A stretch of 64,000 nt of DNA from Cyanophora paradoxa (Eukaryota > Glaucocystophyceae > Cyanophorales > Cyanophoraceae), in assembly GCA_004431415.1 (NCBI GenBank), contig QPMI01000520.1:434001-498000 (forward strand), written 5' to 3'. The notes under the pieces are model-generated. The model made no database searches, was not told the DNA's origin, and was given only the letters and a program-made list of their open reading frames with translations. The first letter of the stretch is position 1. Each line of letters starts with the position of its first letter. A program made the position numbers and the translations under genes. Below are positions 34,528 to 43,205 of the stretch, piece by piece.

Positions 34528-34559
34528 TTTTGCATTATATTTTTGTCTTGTTATTTCAA

Positions 34560-35318
34560 ATGGCTCGCAAGACACAACCAAAGAGCGACTCGCGCCTTTT
34601 CTTAGCGAAACCCGTCGAACAAGCGGAACCGGAACGGAAGCAATACAAGAAATCGAAAGGAACCGCAGCATACGGAACCGCTGATATCGATAAGAATATT
34701 AATAACGTGATTAATTCCAGTGCTGTGGCGCCAGTAGACAACATTAACGATGGTAACGCCCTCATTGAGCAAGTGCCGCTAAACCGTATGCCCGGTGCTA
34801 AACGTGGGATTAAGAAAGGACAGTTTAAGAGTTCCACCGTTGATGCGGTTAACAAAAAGTCGACTCTTCTTAAACTTCTCGATGGCGGCGAGCGTCTATA
34901 TTCCACCTTTTCGGAAAAAGACCACCGTAACCGTTACTTTATCAGAGCAGCCACCGGTGGACTAAAAACGATTACTTATAAACACGCTAAAAGTCTCGTT
35001 GAGGGAATCGCCGATGAGACGCAGAAAGAAAAGAAGATAACGGAGCAACCGATAACCAAAGAGAAGGTAGACAAGAAACCAGATGTTACGTTTGATGTCC
35101 TTCCCGATCCAATCAAAGAGGAGAAACACACACCGACGGAATTGATCGCTAAAACGATCGAGTATCAAGAATCCAATAAAACAGATTTACCGGTGTTAAA
35201 TAAGTCTATCTTACGGGTTGCTACATCGCAATCTGACCCGCTTAACTCGATTCCCAAAGCGGCGGCGATGATTTCCGGATTTGCTAAATTGGGTCTCCGT
35301 CCAGGATACAAACGTTAA
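34560..35318 (+). CDS. unknown basic protein after the minor capsid gene
   Basis: 252 residues from the ATG at 34560 (MARKTQPKSDSRLFLAKPV); the open frame upstream lacks an ATG. It is Lys-rich with low-complexity stretches (KEKKITEQPITKEKVDKK) and ends GFAKLGLRPGYKR. No protease signature is visible. Lying 32 bp after the minor capsid gene without its own motif, it is probably cotranscribed with it and could be a virion or DNA-associated protein. That is inference. Confidence 0.55.
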   Translation: MARKTQPKSDSRLFLAKPVEQAEPERKQYKKSKGTAAYGTADIDKNINNVINSSAVAPVDNINDGNALIEQVPLNRMPGAKRGIKKGQFKSSTVDAVNKKSTLLKLLDGGERLYSTFSEKDHRNRYFIRAATGGLKTITYKHAKSLVEGIADETQKEKKITEQPITKEKVDKKPDVTFDVLPDPIKEEKHTPTELIAKTIEYQESNKTDLPVLNKSILRVATSQSDPLNSIPKAAAMISGFAKLGLRPGYKR

Positions 35319-35681
35319 GCATCATTCTTACGTTAAAATTTTCTTTTCAAAGAATAGCGTTAAACATCCATCTCCGAATTTTAACGCTCACGTTTACTTA
35401 TTTTTATAAGTGGCGTTGTAGAGAAGTTGTGATATCCATAATATCTAACTTTTTAATCACCTGTTCTACGGGGTTCATTCGTAGAATCGAGAAAGCGATA
35501 CTTTCGGCTTATTTTTCCGGCAGCGTCACGCAAGCGTGCCTCGGCTCGCGCTCTTCTTTATAACGGTGCGCAAAAATTGACAGCGGGACAAAAAATGACG
35601 ATGTTCTAAGAAAAGGTATAACCGACAAGAAAAAGGACTTAAAGATTTCTTGCTATATATTAGAAGAGGAACAGCAAGAGA
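35319..35681. promoter_or_regulatory. intergenic control region with hairpin and promoter words
   Basis: After the 252-residue gene there is a 10-bp inverted repeat (CGTTAAAATT 35331-35340 with 35377-35386) that may mark a 3' end. Upstream of the next gene are AAAAATTGA (35572-35580), identical to the early-promoter word I recall for Cafeteria roenbergensis virus, and AAAAAATGACG (35590-35600). Confidence 0.5.
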
Positions 35682-35936
35682 ATGCCGGTCAGCGAATCAC
35701 AAAAGCGTGCTATTGATCGTTTCCGCAAGTCTGAGAAAGGGCAGGAGTATTTGAAAAAGTATAATGCAAGATTGGCTAAGCAAATGAAAGACCTTTACAA
35801 TTCCGATGAGACTTATAGGGCTATGAGAATTATAGATAGTTCCCAGAGACATTATGTAGCTAATGCTATTTGCTTTGTAAAGTATCTATATGGAGTCCCA
35901 CGAACTAATCGTGGTCGTCCATCAATTCATTGTTAA
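35682..35936 (+). CDS. small NRGRP-tail protein, element A
   Basis: 84 residues, basic and helical, with YNSDETYR at 39-46 and TNRGRPSI near the end (76-82). RGRP is the core of an AT-hook, which binds the minor groove of AT-rich DNA. A protein at the right edge of the window (63867-64000, element B) shares YNDDPEYR and the terminal NRGRP. The gene has both promoter words upstream and precedes the polymerase gene. The function, perhaps DNA binding or transcription control, is inferred. Confidence 0.65.
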   Translation: MPVSESQKRAIDRFRKSEKGQEYLKKYNARLAKQMKDLYNSDETYRAMRIIDSSQRHYVANAICFVKYLYGVPRTNRGRPSIHC

Positions 35937-35942
35937 TCGTTT

Positions 35943-36029
35943 TTCTCAGCGCGCTTGCTCTGAGAAGACAAATAAGCGCAAACGCGCTATACCCTTTGAG
36001 TTATTTTTAGGGTTCGATGTAATCGAACC
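35943..36029. terminator. two hairpins after the NRGRP gene
   Basis: TTCTCAG (35943-35949) pairs with CTGAGAA (35960-35966), and GGTTCGAT (36011-36018) pairs with ATCGAACC (36022-36029) around a 3-base loop, followed by T-rich sequence. They start 7 bp past the stop codon. Hairpin-directed 3' ends are known in mimivirus; use here is inference. Confidence 0.4.
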
Positions 36030-36064
36030 GACCCTTTTGTTATTTTTATAAAATGCCCGTCGCC

Positions 36065-36092
36065 AAAAAATGACGTCATGCTGAAAAAATGA
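36065..36092 (+). promoter_or_regulatory. double AAAAAATGA motif before DNA polymerase
   Basis: AAAAAATGACG (36065-36075) and AAAAAATGATT (36084-36094) lie 72 and 53 bp before the polymerase ATG. A TATATAATA word follows near 36115. Confidence 0.6.
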
Positions 36093-36136
36093 TTTAAAGA
36101 AATATTTTGTAGGATATATAATAAGAACGCCCAAGG

Positions 36137-39100
36137 ATGCCTCGCGCTGTTAGCTATCGGAACGCAAAGACACGAAAGACGATTGATGAGAGAAGTAACT
36201 ATGGATATGCGAACGGGTTTCTGAGTGAAGAACAGTATGATGCTTTCCGCTACTTTGCCTTTCAGAAAAGACCTCGTGGGAGTGGATTGGAGGATATCTT
36301 GTATTCGATTAACGATATCATCGCTCGTGGTGAAGCCCGACAGAATACCGAAGATGAAATTAACCGTTTCGGGAATATTGAGGCAATCGAAGCGGGAAGT
36401 AAGAAGACCAAAGCGGAGCGGATCGCTGAGAAGCGAAACAAGAGAGCGGAGAGGAAACAGAAGAAGAAGGAGAAGAGAGCAGCAAGAACCGCTAAGAATG
36501 TTGTGAAGCAGAAGGAAAAGGAACGATTGGCGAAGGATCGTAAATATCGCAATGAGACCGAAATTATGCAAGCCATGAATAATCTCGTGGTTGAGATTAC
36601 ATGGAAAAATCAGAGAACTAATAAGATCGCATCGGCTCATGAATTCGTCGACAGAATAATAGGATGGGATCGATTCTATGAGCATCACCGAAATGCAGTA
36701 AGAGAAAGACGGGGTATTAAATTCCATCTGACGGTGACCGCAATTTATAAGAAACCGCTTCTACTCAATGGAAGACCTACGGGTATGTTTGGATATGATA
36801 CGTTCACAGGAATCCCCACGCGATACTTCCTTATCCTTAATGAGCGTGAAGTAGTTAATACTGTTGATACATCAATAGACGAACTACAAGAAATTCTCGA
36901 ATCACACCCCAGTGGTAAGTTAGACAATATTATAAAGTTCCAGCTACAAATTCTAACTTATCAACCAATCACCGGTAGCTCTTACATTCCGCTTCCGAAG
37001 GAGATAGAAGCGAAAAAAGCGGTGATCAATCCACAGAACAACGACCAAAAATGTTTCGCATGGGCGGTTACTATCGGACTACGTCACCATGAATTATCGC
37101 ATAAACACCGTTACGATGTCAAGCGATACAGGAAGTATGAGAAGGACTTTAATTGGGATAGTTTCCAGTTTCCGTTGAAGAATAACCCACGGGAATACGA
37201 AAGGGCTTCTAAGATGATCGGGCGACCAATTAATGTATACTCTCTCGAAACCGATAAGGAAACGAAAACATTACGGGTTGTTCCAATTCATGTGTGTATG
37301 GATCCAAACAGACAACATGAGACTATCGATATTCTTGTTTGGGGTGATGAGAAAACAGACACGATGCATTACGGTTACATTTCCAGCCTGTCGCGTCTCA
37401 TTCCAAGTTCACACCATGGGACAACTCATTATTGTAAGGCGTGTTTGAGGGGTTTTACCAGTGAGAGAGTCTTAGAGAATCACATAAAATACAACAAGTG
37501 CTACGATCGCCCAAATGCGACAGTTGATACCATGCCTGATCCTGATTCGGTTATAAGTTGGCGTCCACAGGAACACATTGATAAGACGGTTAGACATCCA
37601 ATGTTCATTGTTGGTGATTTCGAATGTATCTTACAAAAGGTGCAAGAGAAACGAGGCGATAACACAGATGTTTACCAGAAACACATACCCAGCGGATACA
37701 AGATTATGGTAATTCACAAGGGGGAGATCATTAAGCAGGTCTTGTATCGGAAGCAAAACGCAGAAGACGATGATGAGGTAACGCAGCATTTCATGCAAAC
37801 GTTGCGTTTCATGGAGTCTGACCTTCTCGACAGGTTGCGAACTGTTGAGCCAATGGTAATGACCTCGGAAGATAAGGACGATTTCAGCGGCTCTTTCTCG
37901 TGCTACATCTGTAATGAGAATTTCACAGCAGCCAATAAAAAGGTTCGCGATCATGACCACACAACCGGTGAATATCTCGGGGCGGCTTGCAATCTTTGCA
38001 ATCTAAGACGTCGTATTAAGCCAAAGATTCCGGTAATTTTCCACAATCTGAAAGGTTACGATGGTCATTACATTCTGAAAGCTATGAGAGATCCGACAAA
38101 TACCAGTGGTGAAATTCGTTGCATTGCGCAGAATTTCGAAAAGTTTGTAACCTTTGATGTTGGATCTTACAAGTTCTTGGATTCTCTGAATTTCATGGCT
38201 TCCAGTCTCGACAGTCTCGTTAAGAATCTTGGTAAGGATAATTTCAAGTTCACGAATGAGTGGTGTGATTCCATGAAATACACCAAACAACAGCGTGAAT
38301 TACTGATGAAAAAAGGACATTTCCCTTACGATTACCTCGACAGTTTCGAGAAACTCAATGAGACGCAATTACCACCAAAAGATGCGTTTTATTCGAAACT
38401 TAACGACACAGCAATAAGCGACAATGATTATGAGCATTGTGTGAAGGTTTGGGATGCTTTCAAGTGTAAGACACTCGGAGACTATCACGATATCTACCTT
38501 GCTACCGATGTATCCCTACTTGCGGACGTATTCGATACATTCCGCAATGTTTGCTATGAGCAATATGAAATTGACCCGATCCATTTCATCTCGGCTCCTC
38601 ACCTGTCGTGGTTTGCAATGTTGAAGTATACCGGAGTTGAGATAGAACAACTCTATGACCCGGATATGTATAGGTTCTTTGAGATGGGAATTCGTGGTGG
38701 GACATCTATGATTTCCACACGATATGGAGAAGCGAATAACCCATACATTGCGTCTTACGATCCATCGAAGCCGACGAAGTATATCATACCTTGGGATGCA
38801 AATAATCTTTATGGAAAGGCGATGAGTTTCAAGCTTCCCTACCGCTACTTTGAGTGGATTGGCGACATAGATAATTTCGATTACATGGGGTTCGATTCAG
38901 AAGGAGAACAAGGCGCGACATTGGAAGTGGACTTAGAATATCCCGCTCATCTACACGATCTACATAACGATCTTCCGTTAGCTCCTGAGTCGCTTGTAGT
39001 TACACGTGAAATGCTTTCAGCCACACAGTTGGAGATGATCTGTGAGGAGAAGTTACCAGAAATTCGCAAGTTGGTGCCGAATCTGATGGACAAAAAGAAC

Positions 39101-40114
39101 TATATCCTCCACATCAAGAACTTGCAGTATTACGTGAAGAAGGGCATGAAAGTAACGAAAGTGCATCGTGGTGTTATTTACGATCAGTCCGAATGGTTGA
39201 AACCTTACATAGACCTTAACACAAAACTGAGGACACAAGCGCGAAACGATTTCGAAAAAGATTTCTACAAACTCATGAATAACTCAGTTTTCGGCAAGAC
39301 CATGGAGAATGTGAGGAAGCGCAGTAACATTAAGTTGTGCTGTGATCCAAAGAAGCAACTGAAACACAACGGTAACCCATTGTTGAAGACAATGAAGATC
39401 ATTAATGAGAATCTCACAGCCATTGAGTTTTACAAGGGTTCCATTACGTTGGATAAGCCGATTTTCGTTGGTCAAGCCATCTTGGATATTTCGAAACTGA
39501 TTATGTATGAGTTCCACTACGATTACATCATGGAGAAGTATGGTAAGGATCGTGCGAGACTTCTGATGACTGACACCGATTCGCTATATTACGTGATAGA
39601 AACCGAAGATATCTATAAGGATATGAATAAAGACGCGTATTGGTTTGATCAGTCAGATTACAGCAAATCACACATGTGTTACAACCCGACAAATAAGAAG
39701 GTTCCGGGGTTGTTCAAGGATGACAGCAGCGATTACATTGTTACACGGTTTGCGGGATACAAGCCTAAGGCATATTCGTATGAGAAGGAGTTGAATGTTA
39801 AGGCTCTTTGTCTCGAAAAAGACTCGGAGAAGAAAACTGTTAAAAAGTTGAAGGGAGTTCAGAGGTCAGTAGTGCAGAATAGGTTAGAGTTCCAGCAATT
39901 CTACAACACTGTCATGGATCCTATGCAGGAGCAAGAGCAAGTAACAGTTAGAGGTTTCCGATCAAAGAACCACGAAGTAACAACGCAGGAAATGAAGAAA
40001 CGGGCATTTAATGCGCTCGATACTAAGAGGTATCTTTGTGAGGATCTCTACCATACTCTTGCGATTGGGCATTATCGTGCGGTTAGCGCAAACAAAAACC
40101 AAGTAGATATATAA
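36137..40114 (+). CDS. protein-primed family B DNA polymerase, element A
   Basis: 1325 residues. It has a Lys/Arg-rich head; the GSSYIPLPKEI..KKAVINPQN segment shared with Polinton-type polymerases; a C2HC finger near 432-455; and a His-Me-finger-like insert (CYICNENF, VRDHDHTTGEYLG, CNLCN) near 588-625. Exonuclease motifs are intact: Exo I GDFE (about 491), Exo II HNLKGYDG (about 635) and Exo III YHDIYLATD (about 780). Polymerase motifs are intact too: A WDANNLYG (about 886), B KLMNNSVFGK (about 1044) and C MTDTDSLYY (about 1144). It would replicate the linear element from terminal-protein-capped ends. The stop TAA touches the ATG of the integrase (TAAATG). Confidence 0.92.
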   Translation: MPRAVSYRNAKTRKTIDERSNYGYANGFLSEEQYDAFRYFAFQKRPRGSGLEDILYSINDIIARGEARQNTEDEINRFGNIEAIEAGSKKTKAERIAEKRNKRAERKQKKKEKRAARTAKNVVKQKEKERLAKDRKYRNETEIMQAMNNLVVEITWKNQRTNKIASAHEFVDRIIGWDRFYEHHRNAVRERRGIKFHLTVTAIYKKPLLLNGRPTGMFGYDTFTGIPTRYFLILNEREVVNTVDTSIDELQEILESHPSGKLDNIIKFQLQILTYQPITGSSYIPLPKEIEAKKAVINPQNNDQKCFAWAVTIGLRHHELSHKHRYDVKRYRKYEKDFNWDSFQFPLKNNPREYERASKMIGRPINVYSLETDKETKTLRVVPIHVCMDPNRQHETIDILVWGDEKTDTMHYGYISSLSRLIPSSHHGTTHYCKACLRGFTSERVLENHIKYNKCYDRPNATVDTMPDPDSVISWRPQEHIDKTVRHPMFIVGDFECILQKVQEKRGDNTDVYQKHIPSGYKIMVIHKGEIIKQVLYRKQNAEDDDEVTQHFMQTLRFMESDLLDRLRTVEPMVMTSEDKDDFSGSFSCYICNENFTAANKKVRDHDHTTGEYLGAACNLCNLRRRIKPKIPVIFHNLKGYDGHYILKAMRDPTNTSGEIRCIAQNFEKFVTFDVGSYKFLDSLNFMASSLDSLVKNLGKDNFKFTNEWCDSMKYTKQQRELLMKKGHFPYDYLDSFEKLNETQLPPKDAFYSKLNDTAISDNDYEHCVKVWDAFKCKTLGDYHDIYLATDVSLLADVFDTFRNVCYEQYEIDPIHFISAPHLSWFAMLKYTGVEIEQLYDPDMYRFFEMGIRGGTSMISTRYGEANNPYIASYDPSKPTKYIIPWDANNLYGKAMSFKLPYRYFEWIGDIDNFDYMGFDSEGEQGATLEVDLEYPAHLHDLHNDLPLAPESLVVTREMLSATQLEMICEEKLPEIRKLVPNLMDKKNYILHIKNLQYYVKKGMKVTKVHRGVIYDQSEWLKPYIDLNTKLRTQARNDFEKDFYKLMNNSVFGKTMENVRKRSNIKLCCDPKKQLKHNGNPLLKTMKIINENLTAIEFYKGSITLDKPIFVGQAILDISKLIMYEFHYDYIMEKYGKDRARLLMTDTDSLYYVIETEDIYKDMNKDAYWFDQSDYSKSHMCYNPTNKKVPGLFKDDSSDYIVTRFAGYKPKAYSYEKELNVKALCLEKDSEKKTVKKLKGVQRSVVQNRLEFQQFYNTVMDPMQEQEQVTVRGFRSKNHEVTTQEMKKRAFNALDTKRYLCEDLYHTLAIGHYRAVSANKNQVDI

Positions 40115-41053
40115 ATGGATCAGGTGCTTAGTTATAGCAAATATCGACAGAAACTAATTAATGATGGTGTTAAATTTGATGAGGAAGAACTACGAAAACG
40201 TTTTAAAAATCGTGAAATAGACCAGATCTTTAAGAAACCCAAAAAGCAGAAGACATTTCTTAGAATCGTTGCCCCTCCTAATTCGTTCCAGGTTGACGTG
40301 ATATTTTTCAAGAACTACAAAACAGGAAATAATGGAATCGACAGGATGATGGGATTTATTGACATATTAAGTCGTAAAGCGTTCGTGTATCCATTCAAAA
40401 TGGGAGACTCAAAAGTAGAGATTCTTAACAGGTTCAAAGTTGAAGCAGGTAAGGTGAATGCGATCGCAGGAGATAATGAGTTTTCAGCTGAAATGTATCG
40501 TAAATGGTGTGAGGAGAACAATGTAACACTTTATACAGACGTTGCAAAGAATGACCACATAACAGTAGGCGACAAATTGGGGATTATCGATAGGTTCACA
40601 AGGACATTCAAGCAATATTTAAGAAAGGCGATTACATCAAGTGGAAACCCAAAGTGGACAGAATACTATAAAGACGTTTTAACAACTTACAATAATTCAC
40701 CGCATGTTTCTTTAAAGAATGATTCACCCAATGCAGTTTATGGTAATAACGAAAAGGAGTCGTTCATATATTTCAGGGACGCTGTTCATAATAAGAGAAT
40801 TAAAGATGGGATGCCCACTTTTAAAGAGGGTGATTATGTTCGTGCTGTGACAGAAAAGAAGGTATTCGATAAAGAAGGTGCAAGATACACGAAGCAGGTT
40901 TACAAGGTAGCAGGTAAAGTAGGTAATCGATTTAGTTTATTGGAAGAGAACGAAGGAGAGACACCCAAAGAAGTGCGTAGAAACTTTAAGATGAATGAGT
41001 TACAAAAGGTGGATAAGGACGCAATTGTTAAGATTCCCACACAAAACGTGTAG
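40115..41053 (+). CDS. rve-type integrase, element A
   Basis: 312 residues in the main frame. The catalytic core has FQVDVIFF (first Asp), AIAGDNEF (second Asp) and, 39 residues later, GIIDRFTRTFK, where retroviral enzymes have Glu. An SH3-like tail follows (GDYVRAVTEKKVFDKEG). The 6-bp duplication and terminal repeats fit its action. The frame stops at 41051, but the -1 frame runs on from about 41044 to a stop at 41173-41175. It encodes a basic tail ending RKKYNLRSGAATRR, which looks like the genuine C-terminus, so one base is probably missing in the AAAA run at 41043-41046. There is no spacer or promoter between polymerase and integrase. Confidence 0.88.
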   Translation: MDQVLSYSKYRQKLINDGVKFDEEELRKRFKNREIDQIFKKPKKQKTFLRIVAPPNSFQVDVIFFKNYKTGNNGIDRMMGFIDILSRKAFVYPFKMGDSKVEILNRFKVEAGKVNAIAGDNEFSAEMYRKWCEENNVTLYTDVAKNDHITVGDKLGIIDRFTRTFKQYLRKAITSSGNPKWTEYYKDVLTTYNNSPHVSLKNDSPNAVYGNNEKESFIYFRDAVHNKRIKDGMPTFKEGDYVRAVTEKKVFDKEGARYTKQVYKVAGKVGNRFSLLEENEGETPKEVRRNFKMNELQKVDKDAIVKIPTQNV

Positions 41054-41161
41054 AGAGAGTTAGAAAAACAACGAAAGTAAATAGATTAGTAGCAAAAGAA
41101 GGGATTAAACCAAATAGAAAGGTTGTAGTTCGAAAGAAGTATAATTTAAGGAGCGGTGCCG

Positions 41162-41500
41162 CTACTCGTCGATAAATTTAATTGGTTTGTATTTTTCGAA
41201 AACCTCGCTATGGTGGATACCACGCATAAACCACGTTCCATTTTCATTATCCCATCGTGCGCCGTATTGTTTTGCTTCTTCTTTTTCGCTGTAAGGAACC
41301 GTAATATATACAATTTGATCGATTCCTTTTACTTCTTCTTTTGAAAGTTGTTTAAATTTTGTGAGTAATTCACTGTCTTTTTTGGTTGTATACCAAAGGT
41401 GAGTATCCGGATCCCATCGACCACCCATTTGTTTAACTTCTTTACGATCCTCGTAACGTGAGACAATATAATAACGGGTTGTCTTTGGTTTTGATTCCAT
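41162..41500 (-). CDS. tandem DUF5710-domain protein, element A
   Basis: 112 residues with two copies of the DUF5710 pattern: KEVKQMGGRWDPDTHLWYTT and KEEAKQYGARWDNENGTWFM. DUF5710 is a small domain of unknown role, often joined to DNA-processing enzymes. The gene converges on the integrase and overlaps its out-of-frame tail by 14 bp. A related single-domain protein lies beside the integrase of element B. Its ATG is 20 bp inside the right inverted repeat. Confidence 0.75.
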   Translation of the reverse strand: MESKPKTTRYYIVSRYEDRKEVKQMGGRWDPDTHLWYTTKKDSELLTKFKQLSKEEVKGIDQIVYITVPYSEKEEAKQYGARWDNENGTWFMRGIHHSEVFEKYKPIKFIDE

Positions 41501-41520
41501 GTTTTTTTACAAAAAGTTAA

Positions 41521-41855
41521 GATAAATCTTTATATGTTTAAAACGAATTCGATGTGGTGAATACAGGTAATTGAAATTTTGGTTTATGGTAATTAGTTTT
41601 TGTGGGATATTTTTCGATTAATCGTGGAATATCGAGAGATATCGTGTGTAATCGTGTGGATATCGTGTTTATCGTGTGGATATGGTGCGGATATCGTGGT
41701 GTATCGTGTGGATATGGTGCGGATATCGTGGTGTATCGTGTGGATATCGTGTGAAATTAATCGATAGAATGGCTTATGGTAAGGAGTTTTGAGATTTTGT
41801 GAAATATGAGACGATAAATGGTGTCGTGGGGCAGAACGCCCAAAACACCATTTTT
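41521..41855 (-). repeat. terminal inverted repeat of element A, right
   Basis: Reverse complement of 29951-30285 with no difference seen by eye, including the 32-bp internal tandem units. Confidence 0.95.
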
Positions 41856-41861
41856 TATAAA
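41856..41861. repeat. target-site duplication TATAAA, right
   Basis: Matches 29945-29950 and directly follows the right inverted repeat. Confidence 0.8.
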
Positions 41862-42420
41862 TTTGTTGAGCGTGTAATTAAATTAACGTTAACGTAGCTA
41901 GCGCTTTTTCCTTCAATGAACTTCCTTCGCTTTTATCAAGTACTAGTACTAGTACTAGTACAGCCTGTAGGAAATGGCGAATCATTGAATGTTTAATTTT
42001 TAAAAAGTTTCAAAGTGAGAAAAAATACTTTCAGGTTGCCCAGCTAGGTTGCCCTGTCTGTTTATCCTCGTCGACGGTTCACGCCCTCTGTTCCTCTTCC
42101 GGAAGGTCACGGAGTGACACACCGGTACCGTGACATGCACAGTGACCGTCGGACAGACGTCGAGTCGTCGACGTCGTCGACTCACGCCAGTCCGCGGCCG
42201 GGATCCCGGCCGTCGACGTCATCCCGGGCCGGGAGTCCGACGTCGGCTGTCTCGGCGACTCTCATGATCACGTACGTACGCGGTACTACGGTACTACGTA
42301 TACTACACTGGTACGTATAGAGGCCTATTAGAGGGCCATAGGCCCATAGTCTATTAGAGGCTACTAGCCCTAGTTGGTACCGGTAGTTACAGTAGCCTAG
42401 TACTGTCACAGTGTAGGCGT
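41862..42420. other. intergenic, no supported gene
   Basis: Mixed-composition spacer with a TACTAG tandem (41941-41961), CGTCGACGTCGTCGACTC palindromic words (about 42168-42184) and GGTACTACGTA words. No gene is seen. Confidence 0.4.
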
Positions 42421-42612
42421 AGTGAAATTGCCGTGGAGTTAAATTGCCGAATTCGCCCAAAACCGGAATTGCCGTGGCGGTAAATTGCCGAATCCAGAAT
42501 TCTGCTCTATGGCGGGCTAGGAACATGCCTACCCCCCAAGCGATTGCCGTGGAGCTAAATTGCCGAATTCAGCCTCTCGGCAATTTACGGCAATTTAAAA
42601 CCACGGCAATTT
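42421..42612. repeat. foldback repeat, AATTGCCGTGG family
   Basis: Three left-arm words (AATTGCCGTGG..TTAAATTGCCGAATTC) are followed by a right arm with CGGCAATTTACGGCAATTTA and CCACGGCAATTTA. The block can fold into a stem. Confidence 0.6.
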
Positions 42613-43038
42613 AACTACTCCTACAGTAGTACCACCCCTGGTAGCTACTGGTACGGTAGGCGGCCGTAGCCTAGTAGGCCCCGCGTACTCAACTAACGTG
42701 GTACCAACTACTACCAAGCTACGTATACGTACATGCTACCAACTTGGCAACATTCTGGCAAATTAACTCCCGGAGTCCGAATTCGAATACGAAGGCCCTG
42801 CAGGCTGCAGCCTGCAGCTGAGGCTTGGCTCAGCTAGCAACTTGTACACTGTGACATGTAGCAAGTCGATCCCAAATTAACATGTACAGACGTCGACCGA
42901 TAGAATACGTATACACGCGTACGTGGTATGCATCGAGATGTATATTAACCGTTGAACGCTAGCTAAGTGCCACGGACGTGATCATGAGGTGCGCTGTTCG
43001 CGATCGTACGCGTCTGACGGTCGCATCGATATCGATAT
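42613..43038. other. intergenic, target side of the retrotransposon
   Basis: No gene is seen. It ends in ATCGATATCGATAT; the last six bases, CGATAT (43033-43038), reappear right after the retrotransposon (48893-48898). Confidence 0.45.
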
Positions 43039-43200
43039 TCGAACCTATGTGAGCGTCAGCGTAGCATAGGGCAGTGTATGGCTGCCAAATAAAGGCAGCC
43101 TTGCTTACGCACATATGTACAAGGGGCGCACTTACAAGTTATAAGTGCGCCCCTGGGGTACAAGCCTCAGTCTTGCTTCGCAGCCAAGGCCTCTAAGCTT
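43039..43200 (+). repeat. split direct repeat A1
   Basis: 162 bp, repeated as A2 (45079-45239) with one G fewer in a G-run. It contains the hairpin GGCTGCC-AAATAAA-GGCAGCC (43080-43100), placing an AATAAA poly(A)-type signal in the loop, and the pair GGGGCGCACTTA / TAAGTGCGCCCC (43126-43137 with 43143-43154). Confidence 0.95.
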
Positions 43201-43205
43201 AGGTC

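Larger units (their letters stand above)
29951..41855. mobile_element. Element A: integrated Polinton-like / virophage-like virus
   Basis: This 11,905-bp unit is bounded by 335-bp identical inverted repeats and a 6-bp duplication. It is clearly AT-richer than the host genes. Order: RING-like protein, two small unknowns, packaging ATPase (-), major capsid (-), minor capsid (+), a 252-residue unknown, NRGRP protein, DNA polymerase B, integrase, DUF5710 protein (-). The mix of rve integrase, protein-primed PolB, FtsK-like ATPase and capsid genes defines the Maverick/Polinton, Polinton-like virus and endogenous mavirus-like group. No Ulp1-type protease or separate helicase was seen. All main frames are open, apart from a shift at the integrase tail. 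Confidence 0.9.

Noticed and set aside
43145-43205. Gag start at 43145 inside repeat A1
   Set aside because: The codon is GTG and that frame has no early ATG. The first ATG after A1 is at 43206.
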